Source: Rhizobium sp. L51/94
GTDB taxonomy: Bacteria > Pseudomonadota > Alphaproteobacteria > Rhizobiales > Rhizobiaceae
Direction: 5' to 3'
Assembly: GCF_019355555.1 (NCBI RefSeq)
Contig: NZ_CP072142.1
Span: 496,001 to 560,000, forward strand
Length of the DNA stretch: 64,000 nt
The translations under genes and the position numbers were made by a program. Of this stretch, positions 34,885 through 44,090 are shown in pieces (position 1 is the stretch's first letter; every line of letters starts with the position of its first letter). Under the pieces are notes generated by a model, which worked only from the letters and a program-made list of their open reading frames with translations, searched no databases and had not been told where the DNA came from.

Positions 34885-36663
34885 TCAGAGGATCGGCTCG
34901 TCGACCGCCACGGCGCCGGCGATATAGGAGATTTGCATTTCGTGCTGGATCAGCGGCGCAAGATCACGGGCGCGCTGGGTGAACTCCAGCCCGCAACGGT
35001 CGACATATGCGCGGTCGACGCGTGCGCTCGAGCCGGGGTCGATGATCTTCTCGCCGTCCCAGAAGACCGCATGCCCGGTGTCGGGGACCGTCGGTGAGAC
35101 GACGCCGATGATCCCGGGCTTGTCCCACAGCATGTAGATACCACTGAGCAGCACGAGGCCGCATGCGTTGGCGACGCCGCGCATGATGGAGTGGCTCATG
35201 GGCCCGCCCAGAGGGAACCGGGGGTCGCTTTTTATCGCCATGTCCTGGATGTCTTCGTAGGTCCTGCCGGTAAACATCGCCAGCGCGCAGATCAGGCAGT
35301 CGTCGTCAGTCCTTTGGTAGACAGCCGGTTTTCCCGTATGGGCACAGGTGACGTCGGAGGCGGAGGTCGCGCGCAGCATGCGATCTCTCAGGGCGCCTTC
35401 GAAGGCTGCGAATAGCTTGGTCGTCGCCTGCTTCTTGTAGGGGAAGACCTTTTCGGAATCCATCGAGTGGACGATCATGGCGACGTCGGCTTCGAACATC
35501 AGCAGACGTCCGTCCGACAACTCGGCGCAATCGATGGCGAAGTAGTCAAGCCCGAAGCGGCGATGCAGGGCGTCGAAGGCTGCTGCGTGGCGGACGGCGA
35601 AGTCGGTGTCGAAATTGGCCATCCAGCGGCCTTCTTCCTCGCGACGCTCCGCATGCTCAGCCATGCCGGCGCTGAGGTAATGGACCATCCAGTGGTCGGA
35701 AATCGCCAGGTGGCTGGCATAGGCCTTGCCATTGATGAACGCGATGCGCTGTTTGCGGAACTTTCCGTCCTCGTCGCTGTAGTCGATGAAGGGCGTCAGG
35801 TAGAATTCGGTGTCGGCGTGCGCGGCGAGATAGCCCGAAAGCTCCCAGCGGGCCGAGATTTTCTCCATGCCCTTGCCCGCATGCGTGCCGTGTGGCCGGA
35901 CGATGATCGGAAAGCTCGTTGCGTCGAGGATGGAGCCCAGTTCGATCTCGCCAGCAGCGAGCCGCTGAAGCTTTTGACGATCGACGCGAACGGTTGCAGG
36001 CGCGAGAACCCAGCGCTCGTCCCTGAAGGCATTGGAAACGCCATCCCTGGAAAGATCCATGATGGACTGCGGCGCATTGTTCAGGATCGGTCCCGACCAG
36101 TCGCGCAAAAGCCGCTTGAGGTTTTCGAGGACCGGGAGATTGTCCGTGGATTCACCAACCGCGACGAAGGCGACGTCATGTGCCGGGATATCGGAGAGAT
36201 CCCGTGTTTCCGCGTCGACGTAATAGAGCAGGAGGTTGGTATCCGAATGCTCGAGCAGAAACTCGATCGGCGTATTTGCCATGAAATCGCCAGCCGTCAT
36301 GAACACCAGAATGTCCAGGCCTGTGCCCTTGCCATTCTGGATCCGGTACTGGCGGCTGATATCGAGGGCAGCCTTCTGGCTGATGACGGCCTTTTCCTTC
36401 TCGCCCACCGTATGCAGGACGATCGAGGCATCCATGAAGGCGGCAGCGTCGCCGAGATCGGCAGAAGCCCGCTCCAGCAGCTGGTTCCAGAGGGGCGTGA
36501 TGTCTCTCTGTTCATAGATCGCCCGCACGATCGGCGCCTTGCCGATGATCAGGTTGGGGTCCGCAAATGTCTGGATCTGGGCCGCTGCACCAATCAAACT
36601 CTCAAGCCTTCCACTATGCGGCGCGCCCCGCCTTGCCCGGCGTGGTTCCGCTTTCAGATACAT
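34885..36663 (-). CDS. ATP-grasp ligase fused to a C39-like cysteine peptidase domain
   Basis: 592-aa two-part protein. The central region (about 190-430) looks like an ATP-grasp domain: FPIIVRPHGTHAGKGMEKI (251-269) as the nucleotide-binding strand and loop, and DYFAIDCAELSDGRLLMFEADVA-type acidic strand (373-395) for Mg-ATP. The C-terminus (about 445-590) has a papain/C39-like triad: Cys456 in TDDDCLICALAMFTG, His531 in DTGHAVFWDG, Asp542 in IIDPGSS. The N-terminal 190 residues are helical and TPR-like. First gene of the operon. The start is uncertain: no ribosome binding site before ATG 36663. Confidence 0.72.
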   Translation of the reverse strand: MYLKAEPRRARRGAPHSGRLESLIGAAAQIQTFADPNLIIGKAPIVRAIYEQRDITPLWNQLLERASADLGDAAAFMDASIVLHTVGEKEKAVISQKAALDISRQYRIQNGKGTGLDILVFMTAGDFMANTPIEFLLEHSDTNLLLYYVDAETRDLSDIPAHDVAFVAVGESTDNLPVLENLKRLLRDWSGPILNNAPQSIMDLSRDGVSNAFRDERWVLAPATVRVDRQKLQRLAAGEIELGSILDATSFPIIVRPHGTHAGKGMEKISARWELSGYLAAHADTEFYLTPFIDYSDEDGKFRKQRIAFINGKAYASHLAISDHWMVHYLSAGMAEHAERREEEGRWMANFDTDFAVRHAAAFDALHRRFGLDYFAIDCAELSDGRLLMFEADVAMIVHSMDSEKVFPYKKQATTKLFAAFEGALRDRMLRATSASDVTCAHTGKPAVYQRTDDDCLICALAMFTGRTYEDIQDMAIKSDPRFPLGGPMSHSIMRGVANACGLVLLSGIYMLWDKPGIIGVVSPTVPDTGHAVFWDGEKIIDPGSSARVDRAYVDRCGLEFTQRARDLAPLIQHEMQISYIAGAVAVDEPIL

Positions 36664-37083
36664 GTTGTCACGATATTCGCTCCCAGCGCTTGCGCGAGCC
36701 TTGTCCGGGCTGCCTGAGCTGACGAACGATCGGATCGCCGCGTTTCAAAGCGCGCGCTCTGCTCGTTCGCGATTCGCAAGGACGGCCTTCCCCCCATGTC
36801 CGGTCGGAGGGCTCAAGGGCCCGAAATGCGTCTTCCGGGTGACTATTACAAAACGTAGTCGTGCTAGCCGTTTTCTAAATGTGTTTTCACAGCCGCGTCG
36901 CCGGAAATCGGCTCTTCCAGCGGCCCCGTTTGGCGAGACGGAAGTTGTGCGGCCGCACCCTTTCGCCATAGCCTTGGTCCACGGGCGAAAGTTCCGGATA
37001 AAACAGGCTCCCACCTAGCAGGCTTCAGACCGTATCGACCCTCTCGATACAAGCGACCTGCACCGAAGAAATGGATTTTAAAG
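36664..37083. other. 420-bp divergent intergenic region before the porin gene
   Basis: It separates the ATP-grasp operon (leftward) from the porin gene (rightward) and must hold both promoters. No clear operator, hairpin or small gene was recognised. Confidence 0.4.
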
Positions 37084-38202
37084 ATGATGATTAAGGGTCT
37101 TCTCCTTGCATCGGCTGCCGCCCTCTCGGCATTCTCGGCTGCCAATGCAGCGGACGCAATTGTTGCAGCTGAGCCGGAACCGCTCGAATATGTTCGCATT
37201 TGCGATGCCTACGGCGCCGGTTACTTCTACATTCCAGGCACGGAAACCTGCCTGAAGATCGGTGGCATGGTTCGTACCGAAGGCGAGTGGAAAGATGCCT
37301 ACCAGCCTGATCACAAGATCGGCACGCTTTGGCACACCCGCGCTGAACTCAGCCTCGACACTGCCAGCGACACCGAATACGGCGCGCTGAAGACCGACAT
37401 GGTCATGCGTTGGGATTCGCAGGAAGGCGACAACTCCACAAAGCTGCTGTTTGCCAACATCAGCCTCGGCGGCTTCCTCGTCGGCAAGGCCGACTCGCAG
37501 TTCTCGTCCTATCCGGGCTATGCTGGCGACATCATCCAGGACGACGTGGTTTCCTACGGCCCTGGACCGACGAACACCGAACTCAACCAGCTGACCTACA
37601 CGTTTGATCCGGGCAATGGCTTCACGGCTCTCGCTTCGATCGAAGACAGCAATTCGAGCGGCGACACCTACTACGACTCCAGCTTCACCCAGAGCAACGG
37701 CAAAAGCTGGCAGATCTCCAAGAACGACCAGTACGTTCCAGACGGCGTTCTGGGCTTCGGCTTCAAGTCGGGCGCATGGGGCATCAAGGTTGTCGGCGGC
37801 TACGACTCGATCGTCAAAGAAGGCGCCATCAAGGCTCGCGTCGATGCCGATTTCGGCACCTTCTCGGCATTCCTGATGGGCGGCTGGAACACAGACGGCG
37901 ACAAGCTCAACAAGTACGCTTCGGGCTATGTTACCGACGGTGCTTGCCCTGCGAACAAGGAAGAGCTTTGCGGCTGGGGTGACTGGGCAGTCTGGGGCGG
38001 TGGTTCTGCAACCATCAACGACAAGCTCAAGGCCAACGTTCAGGTCGCCTACACAGACTCGAAGATCTTTGCCGCTGCTGCAAACGTCAAGTTCCAGCCA
38101 GTCAAGGGCCTGACCGTCGAGCCTGAAGTCGAATACACCAACTGGGATTCGACAAACGAACACTCCTGGGCTGGTATCCTGCGTTTCCAGCGCAGCTTCT
38201 AA
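37084..38202 (+). CDS. outer-membrane porin (alphaproteobacterial Porin_2 family)
   Basis: 372-aa beta-barrel porin. Signal peptide MMIKGLLLASAAALSAFSAANA, then the family start ADAIVAAEPEPLEYVRICDAYGAGYFYIPGTETCLKIGGMVR with two conserved Cys. The barrel strands alternate, and the chain ends on Phe (RFQRSF), the signal for BAM assembly. It is monocistronic with a strong terminator. Codon use is more biased toward C-ending codons than in neighbours, suggesting high expression. Homologous to rhizobial RopA/Omp porins. Confidence 0.95.
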   Translation: MMIKGLLLASAAALSAFSAANAADAIVAAEPEPLEYVRICDAYGAGYFYIPGTETCLKIGGMVRTEGEWKDAYQPDHKIGTLWHTRAELSLDTASDTEYGALKTDMVMRWDSQEGDNSTKLLFANISLGGFLVGKADSQFSSYPGYAGDIIQDDVVSYGPGPTNTELNQLTYTFDPGNGFTALASIEDSNSSGDTYYDSSFTQSNGKSWQISKNDQYVPDGVLGFGFKSGAWGIKVVGGYDSIVKEGAIKARVDADFGTFSAFLMGGWNTDGDKLNKYASGYVTDGACPANKEELCGWGDWAVWGGGSATINDKLKANVQVAYTDSKIFAAAANVKFQPVKGLTVEPEVEYTNWDSTNEHSWAGILRFQRSF

Positions 38203-38229
38203 TAGACAGCTTCTTTAAAGCAGTCTGAG

Positions 38230-38261
38230 CATGGCCCGGCTTTTGTCGGGCCATGTTTTTT
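38230..38261 (+). terminator. rho-independent terminator of the porin gene
   Basis: CATGGCCCG/CGGGCCATG stem (38230-38238 with 38247-38255), 8-base loop, then six T residues, 28 bp after the stop codon. Confidence 0.93.
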
Positions 38262-38711
38262 GTGGTTCACAACGCATGACCGGCGTGCCACCGCGGCGGC
38301 TTTGCTGAACGCCATGACGCACGCCGTTTTATTAATGTGCACAAGCAGCCACGTCTCGCAGAAGATGTGATCCTGGTCGTGCTGCTAGCGCAGGAATGCG
38401 TTGCCGAAAACTTATGCTAGGCTAACAGTAACGATGCTACGCGCGACATTCCCTGCCGCTCAACGTAGCACACCAATTGGATTGACCTCCAATGGCGGAG
38501 GCCTGGTCTCCCTGGCCAGGCCTCTTTCTCCCCGCTAGATCCGGGTGAACCTCGGGCCTTCTGCAAAGCTGCCTCCAACGGTTGTTGGCTATCGGCGATC
38601 AGCTTGCGCCGGAAATGACCATCTTTCTCCGACGAAACACTTTAACCCCGCTGCAATATATATTCGGCAAAATGCATAAACAGCGGCGGGAGATGTATTC
38701 CGACGATCGGC
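38262..38711. other. 450-bp intergenic region with a possible small RNA
   Basis: Non-coding stretch between the porin terminator and the GGDEF-EAL gene. Its middle ends in a strong hairpin at 38498-38524 followed by TTTCTC, with no upstream coding frame, so an unannotated sRNA transcribed rightward (starting perhaps near 38430) is possible. Confidence 0.4.
38498..38530 (+). terminator. orphan terminator-like hairpin
   Basis: GAGGCCTGG (38498-38506) pairs with CCAGGCCTC (38516-38524), followed by TTTCTCC. It is not placed after a gene, so it may close a small RNA. Confidence 0.6.
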
Positions 38712-40301
38712 ATGAAGCCATTTTCCGTCTCCGGGAGTAGCTCTGTGCAATCACTGCGCCGAAATCGCGCCAAGGTCGAAGCAATCCTCTGGATTGCGAC
38801 ATTCCTGGTGATCTACGGGCTGGCCGTTCATTACAACGGGCACGAGGCCCTCGATACATTTTTCCGCGAAAACGAGAAATACGATTTCGATGAGGTCTTT
38901 ACGGCCCTGAATATCGGCGGCGCCCTGGGTCTGATCTATTCGCTGGTCCGCATAAAGGACATGGCGGAAGAAATTCGCCGGAGACATGCCGCCGAGAGAC
39001 ATGTCGACTGGATTGCCTGCCACGATCCCCTGACCGAGCTCCCCAACAGGCGTTTTCTCGGCGCGGATGCGGCGACACGAGAAAACCTTGCCTGCAAGGA
39101 TGGATACGCAGTCTTCAGCATCGACCTCGATGGCTTCAAGAAGATCAACGACCTTCTCGGCCACGATTACGGTGACCAGGTGCTGAAGATCGTGGCGGAG
39201 CGGCTTCGCTACATTTTTCCGGATGCCAACGTCTATCGCCTGGGCGGCGACGAGTTCCTTGTCATCACGGAGAGGATGGGAAATCCCGATCTTATCGCGG
39301 TGGGAAACCGCATCGTCAGCAATATCTCGAAGCCGATATCAATCAACGCTGCAAACGTCGACGTGGGTGCCAGCGTCGGCATCGCGCGGATCCCCGAGGA
39401 CGGCGCCACCTTGGCGGAGGCTATCCAGCAATCCGACTGCGCGATGTATGCCGCGAAGAAAGCAGGCCGCAACGGCGTCAGGACCTTCGTACCCGCCATG
39501 CAGACGGAGCTTGAAAAGCGCGTCCAGATGGAAGCCGATCTGAAGCGCGCCATGAAGGCGGGAAAAATCCGTCCGCATTACCAGCCGCTGGTCGATCTCA
39601 AGACCCGGGAGATCGTCGGTTACGAGGCGCTTGCGCGATGGGAGGTCTCGCCGGGTCAATTCATTCCGCCCAGCGACTTCATTCCGCTCGCCGAGGATAG
39701 CGGCCTGATTGTCGAACTGACCGACAGTCTCTTTCGAACGGCCTGCCGGGATGCTCTGTCCTGGCCCGTTGATACCGTGCTGTCGTTCAACATCTCTCCC
39801 GTCCAGCTCAGCGACAGGCTGCTGGGGCTTCGCCTGATGCAAGTTCTAGGAGAGGTCGGCCTTCCCGTCCACCGGCTGGAACTGGAGGTGACGGAAAGCG
39901 CGCTCATCCAGGATCCCGAGGCGGCCCGCTATGTCCTCGATCAGTTCACCAAGGCCGGCATCAAAATCGCGCTGGATGATTTCGGCACCGGCTATTCCAG
40001 CCTATCCCAACTGTCCGCATTTCAGTTCGACAAGATCAAGATCGACAGGAGCTTCGTCGCGACCTTCGAAAACAGCGACAAGCAGGACAAGGTCGTCAGG
40101 GCAATCATCTCGCTGGGAAGCGGGCTCGGCGTCAAGATCACGGCGGAAGGCATCGAGGAGGAGAGCCAGCTCCAGCGGCTGCAGGCCCTGGGCTGTGACA
40201 TCGGCCAAGGCTACCTGCTAGGCAAGCCGCAGGCGATAGCCCAGCCTAACCTCATCCTCCAAACGAGCGGCCGCAGACATCGTCCTCCCGCTGACTTCTG
40301 A
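38712..40301 (+). CDS. membrane-anchored GGDEF-EAL protein
   Basis: 529-aa protein with two predicted membrane helices (about 24-42 and 66-82), then GGDEF (RLGGDEF near 177) and EAL (GYEALARWEV near 304; DDFGTGYSSLSQL; AEGIEEESQLQRL; GQGYLLGKP). Both catalytic motifs are intact, so it may make or degrade c-di-GMP. The short periplasmic loop (about 20 residues) leaves little room for sensing. No clear ribosome binding site before ATG 38712. Confidence 0.94.
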   Translation: MKPFSVSGSSSVQSLRRNRAKVEAILWIATFLVIYGLAVHYNGHEALDTFFRENEKYDFDEVFTALNIGGALGLIYSLVRIKDMAEEIRRRHAAERHVDWIACHDPLTELPNRRFLGADAATRENLACKDGYAVFSIDLDGFKKINDLLGHDYGDQVLKIVAERLRYIFPDANVYRLGGDEFLVITERMGNPDLIAVGNRIVSNISKPISINAANVDVGASVGIARIPEDGATLAEAIQQSDCAMYAAKKAGRNGVRTFVPAMQTELEKRVQMEADLKRAMKAGKIRPHYQPLVDLKTREIVGYEALARWEVSPGQFIPPSDFIPLAEDSGLIVELTDSLFRTACRDALSWPVDTVLSFNISPVQLSDRLLGLRLMQVLGEVGLPVHRLELEVTESALIQDPEAARYVLDQFTKAGIKIALDDFGTGYSSLSQLSAFQFDKIKIDRSFVATFENSDKQDKVVRAIISLGSGLGVKITAEGIEEESQLQRLQALGCDIGQGYLLGKPQAIAQPNLILQTSGRRHRPPADF

Positions 40302-40334
40302 GTACGATCTCACGGGCACGACGGGGTTATGCTT

Positions 40335-41879
40335 CTAGCTCCGTTTTGTCTCCGAGCGCACCCTGATGGCAAAGGGTACGCAGGCCAGGGCGGCGAGGGT
40401 CAGGATCGCCACCATTGTCCATGCCTCATTGATGGACTGGGTGAGGGCTGCCTTCTCGACCAATGGCTGCAGCATGGATCGGGTGGCGTCGTCGATAGGT
40501 CCTGACGGGCGAGAGGTGAACATGTCGAGCGGTATGCCGACATAGGTCGCCGTGGCTACGTCTCCGGCGGCAAGCTTTTCCATCAATGCCGTACCGTGGC
40601 CCGGCGAGCGGCCGTAGATCACCGTGTCGATCAAAGCGAGGCCGATAGCGCCGCCGAGGTTGCGCATCAAATTGAAAAGACCGCTGGCGTCGGGAACGCG
40701 GCTTTCGGGCAGGTTGCCGAGGGCAAGGCGCGTCGGTGGCAGCAGGCAGAACATGATCGCCACGCCACGGATGACCTGGGGCCAGAACATCGCGGCGGAA
40801 TCGCTGTCGGGTGTCTGGAACGCGCTCATCCCGAGGCCGACGGCAAACAGTGTGAACCCTGCTGCGGAGAGAAGTCGCGCCCCGACGCGCTGCTCGAGAA
40901 AGACGGCGATCGGCGCTGTCAGCAGTTGGGCCACACCGGTGACCAGCATGATGGTGCCGATTTCGAGCGCATTGTGACCGCGCACGAACGCCAGGAACAC
41001 CGGCATCAGATAAACCGATCCGAACAGTCCGATGCCGAGAACGAAGCTCAGGATGCAGCCGACCAGGAACGACCGGTCGGCGAAGTTTCCGAGGTAGACG
41101 ATGGGCACCCCGGCTTTCAATGTCCGGCGCACGAACATCGAAAGGCTGGCGAGGCTGAGCACCAGCAGGCCCAGCACGAGGCCGGACAGCCATCCGCGCT
41201 GCGGGGCTTCTTTGAGGGCAATTTCGAGGGCCGCGAGTGCCACGGCCATCGCGAGCAGCGACACGAGGTCCAGAGTTTTCAACGTGCCCAAGCGCATCGT
41301 CGACTTCGGCAGCAGGAAGCCGGCGATACCGGCCGACAGGATGCCTGGAATGATGTTGATCAGAAACAGCCAGTGCCAGGAATATGTTTCGGTGATCCAG
41401 CCGCCGACGACCGGGCCGACCGTCGGGGCGAGAACGGCAAGAACGCCGGCGATGGTGGTGGCTATACCCTGCCGCGCTACCGGGAACAGGATGAAGACGG
41501 CAGAAAAAACAGCCGGAATCAGCGTGCCTCCGGAAAAACCCTGCAGCACCCGCCAGGCTATCAACTCCGAAAAGCTGTCGCTGGCGGCACAACCGGCCGA
41601 GGAGAGCGTGAACACCGTGACGGCAAGCACGAACAGCCAGCGCATCGTCAGGGTACGCGTCAACACGCCGGTCAGCGGGATCGCAATCACCTCCGCGATG
41701 AGATAGGCGGTCTGCACCCAGCTCATCTGATCCTGAGGAATATCGAGTGCGCTCTGGATGGTCGGCAGGGATGTCGCCACCACCTGGACATCGAGGATCG
41801 CCATGAACATGCCGACACACATGACGATAAAGCCCAGCCAGGTGGCCGTGCCGGTTGCAGTCACTTGAGATTGGCTCAC
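40335..41879 (-). CDS. DHA2-type MFS multidrug exporter (EmrB-like)
   Basis: 514-aa protein with about 14 membrane segments. It has the DHA2 N-terminal motif MFMAILDVQVVATSLPTIQSALDIPQDQMSWVQTAYLIAEVIAIPLTG and motif C-like GVLAVLAPTVGPVVGGWITETYSWHWLFLINIIPG. The start is GTG 41879 with GGAGGATCG 8 bases upstream. No EmrA-like adaptor gene is adjacent. The role is proton-driven export of toxic compounds. Confidence 0.93.
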   Translation of the reverse strand: MSQSQVTATGTATWLGFIVMCVGMFMAILDVQVVATSLPTIQSALDIPQDQMSWVQTAYLIAEVIAIPLTGVLTRTLTMRWLFVLAVTVFTLSSAGCAASDSFSELIAWRVLQGFSGGTLIPAVFSAVFILFPVARQGIATTIAGVLAVLAPTVGPVVGGWITETYSWHWLFLINIIPGILSAGIAGFLLPKSTMRLGTLKTLDLVSLLAMAVALAALEIALKEAPQRGWLSGLVLGLLVLSLASLSMFVRRTLKAGVPIVYLGNFADRSFLVGCILSFVLGIGLFGSVYLMPVFLAFVRGHNALEIGTIMLVTGVAQLLTAPIAVFLEQRVGARLLSAAGFTLFAVGLGMSAFQTPDSDSAAMFWPQVIRGVAIMFCLLPPTRLALGNLPESRVPDASGLFNLMRNLGGAIGLALIDTVIYGRSPGHGTALMEKLAAGDVATATYVGIPLDMFTSRPSGPIDDATRSMLQPLVEKAALTQSINEAWTMVAILTLAALACVPFAIRVRSETKRS

Positions 41880-42108
41880 TTTCGATCCTCCGCACGCCGT
41901 TCGTGCGCGATGATTGATATGGTCGGATCATGGCCGTTGGCAATGGAGGGGCGGCGATGGCGATCTGACGCGTCAACGGGGTCCGGGCTATCTTACGGCT
42001 ACGTCCGGTGGCGGACGGATTTGATTTTCAATCTTGCTAACGGCGGTCGTCGTTCCATATCGTCAAGTTCGCGAACCATTTTATCAGCGTTCGCCGTTGA
42101 AAGCTTCC

Positions 42109-43797
42109 ATGACGCGCATCGCTATTATCGGCTCCGGCCCGACCGGCATCTATACGCTGAAGGGTCTGGTAGGCTCGCCCGAGCCGCTGTCCATCACCAT
42201 CTTCGAGATCGAGCCGGATCCGGGCAAGGGAACGCCCTATCATCCGGCATTGAACGACCAAGCGATGCTGTCGAATATCGCGAGCATCGAGCTGCCGCCG
42301 ATCTGCGAGACGCTGGTTGCCTGGCTTCGGCGTCAGAGCGACGCTGGGTTGGAGAGACTGCACGTGTCGCGAGACGCAATCGACGAGCGCGAATTCTATC
42401 CGCGCGTGGTCCTCGGTGAGTATCTGCAGGCCCAGTTTTCGCAGCTCGTGCAGGCGGGGAAGGAGCGGGGGCATAGGATCGACATCAAGCCGCGCCACCG
42501 CGTCATCGACATCGCGTTGCAGGTTGACGACATCGCCCTCGTGGCTCAGCGGCCGGATGGGACGCAGGCCGATTACGGGTTCGACCACGTCGTCATGGCG
42601 ACCGGCCACGACTGGCCTGACAACATCGAGATCAAGCCGGGATATTTCATGTCGCCCTGGCCGGCAGTCAATCTGAAGTCGATCGGCAATTGCGCCGTTG
42701 GCATCCTCGGGACATCGCTGAGTGCAATCGACGCAATGGTGACCGTGGCGACGGCGCATGGCGCATTCTATGTCGATGCCAGCGGTTTGCTCGAATACCA
42801 GCAGGCCTCCGATTCAGAGGGCTTCAGCATCACCATGATGTCCCGCAAGGGGCTTCTGCCGGAAGCCGACTTCTATCACGAGATCCCCTACCTTCCCTTG
42901 CAGTTCTGCACGAATGAAGCGATCGACGCCTTGCTGGCGACGGGCCGTGGCAACTTGCTCGACGATATCTTCGACCTGTTCAAGGCCGAACTGCTCGCCA
43001 ACGATCCGGAGTATTCGGCGAGTATCGGCCTGTCGCTGCGGACGATCGAGACCATCGGACCCGCTTATTTCGCAGAGCGCGAATCCCGCGATCCTTTCGC
43101 CTGGGCGGCACTGAACCTTGCCGAAGCGGCGCGCAACAAGCAGCAGCGCCATACCGTGCCATGGCGCTATGCGATCCTGCGCATGCACGAGGCGATTGCC
43201 CGCGCGGTACCGCAGCTGGACAGCGAGGACCTGAAGCGGTTTCACAAGCACTTCAAAAGCATTTTTATCGATGACTATGCCACCGTGCCGCATGAATCCA
43301 TCAAGAGGATATTGGCGCTGCGGCGCGCGGGAAAGCTGGATATCGTTGCCCTTGGCGACGACTACGAAATCGACAACGAGCGGGTCGAGCGCGGAGCAGA
43401 GGTCACCTACGACGGCAAGACACTAACCTTCGGCGCCTTCATCGACGCGACGGGGCAGCATCCGCTGTCGGTACGGGACATTCCGTTTCCAACCCTCCTG
43501 AAGCAGGGCGTCATTCGCAAGGCAGCCACCAGTGCCGCGTCATCGATCATCATGCCGGACGGTCACCAGGCCGTGGTGCGGACCGGCGGCATCGACCTGG
43601 ATGATGCTTTCCGGCCGAAATTCGAAAGCCCGGTATCGAACAAGCTCTATTGCGCCGCAATCTCGTTCCTGCTGCACAAGCTACCCTTCGTCCAGGGCAT
43701 TACCAGCGCAAACGATATCGGTGGCGTGGTCTCCGCTGCCATACTGGCCGACAGTATGCCGGGTAGCGCCAAACCGGAGCTGCTGGCCGCTGGCTGA
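42109..43797 (+). CDS. FAD/NAD(P)-binding protein (NAD_binding_9-type)
   Basis: 562-aa Rossmann-fold protein. ATG 42109 gives TRIAIIGSGPTGIYTLKGL, a GxGxxG dinucleotide site, followed by EIEPDPGKGTPYHPALNDQAMLSNIASIELPP, a second nucleotide-binding stretch near HVVMATGHDWP, and GILGTSLSAIDAMVTVA. Such proteins are related to FAD-dependent oxidoreductases of unknown substrate. Upstream codons in frame to 42034 lack a ribosome binding site. Standalone gene, divergent from the exporter. Confidence 0.85.
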   Translation: MTRIAIIGSGPTGIYTLKGLVGSPEPLSITIFEIEPDPGKGTPYHPALNDQAMLSNIASIELPPICETLVAWLRRQSDAGLERLHVSRDAIDEREFYPRVVLGEYLQAQFSQLVQAGKERGHRIDIKPRHRVIDIALQVDDIALVAQRPDGTQADYGFDHVVMATGHDWPDNIEIKPGYFMSPWPAVNLKSIGNCAVGILGTSLSAIDAMVTVATAHGAFYVDASGLLEYQQASDSEGFSITMMSRKGLLPEADFYHEIPYLPLQFCTNEAIDALLATGRGNLLDDIFDLFKAELLANDPEYSASIGLSLRTIETIGPAYFAERESRDPFAWAALNLAEAARNKQQRHTVPWRYAILRMHEAIARAVPQLDSEDLKRFHKHFKSIFIDDYATVPHESIKRILALRRAGKLDIVALGDDYEIDNERVERGAEVTYDGKTLTFGAFIDATGQHPLSVRDIPFPTLLKQGVIRKAATSAASSIIMPDGHQAVVRTGGIDLDDAFRPKFESPVSNKLYCAAISFLLHKLPFVQGITSANDIGGVVSAAILADSMPGSAKPELLAAG

Positions 43798-43807
43798 CAT
43801 TCCAGCG

Positions 43808-43987
43808 TCAGGAGTCGAGCCGGAGCTTCAGTTGCTGTCCCGGCTTTTCAAGATAGTGCTCGAGCGAACGACCGAATTGCAGGCGGGAGTAGGTTTCCTT
43901 GCGCTGTCGTTCGGCATGCTCGCGCGCAGCTCTTGATTTTGCGACGATTTCGAGAGTCTTCTGAATGACGAGGTTGGCACTGTCCAT
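43808..43987 (-). CDS. small hypothetical protein under a LexA box
   Basis: 59-aa charged, helical protein (MDSANLVIQKTLEIVAKSRA, then AREHAERQRKETYSRLQFGR). ATG 43987 has GGAGACGTGCAG upstream. The frame continues open to 44041, but that would bury the LexA box, so the short form is preferred. The family is not recognised. Promoter content suggests induction by DNA damage. Confidence 0.7.
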   Translation of the reverse strand: MDSANLVIQKTLEIVAKSRAAREHAERQRKETYSRLQFGRSLEHYLEKPGQQLKLRLDS

Positions 43988-44003
43988 CTGCACGTCTCCA
44001 TTT

Positions 44004-44018
44004 GTTCTCTTTATGTTC
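44004..44018. promoter_or_regulatory. LexA (SOS) box, GTTC-N7-GTTC
   Basis: GTTCTCTTTATGTTC matches exactly the direct-repeat SOS box of Alphaproteobacteria (GTTCN7GTTC). It lies 17 bp upstream of the 59-aa gene. Confidence 0.8.
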
Positions 44019-44090
44019 TCATTTTTCGCGAGGTATGTCAATGCATGCCGAAGCAGGCGTTTCGCAAGCCGGTCTTAAGGCTGGAAGGCC

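Noticed and set aside
40596..42419. 607-codon rightward frame opposite the DHA2 exporter gene
   Set aside because: Low-complexity charged sequence without motifs; the reverse strand encodes a clear 14-segment exporter with a strong ribosome binding site.
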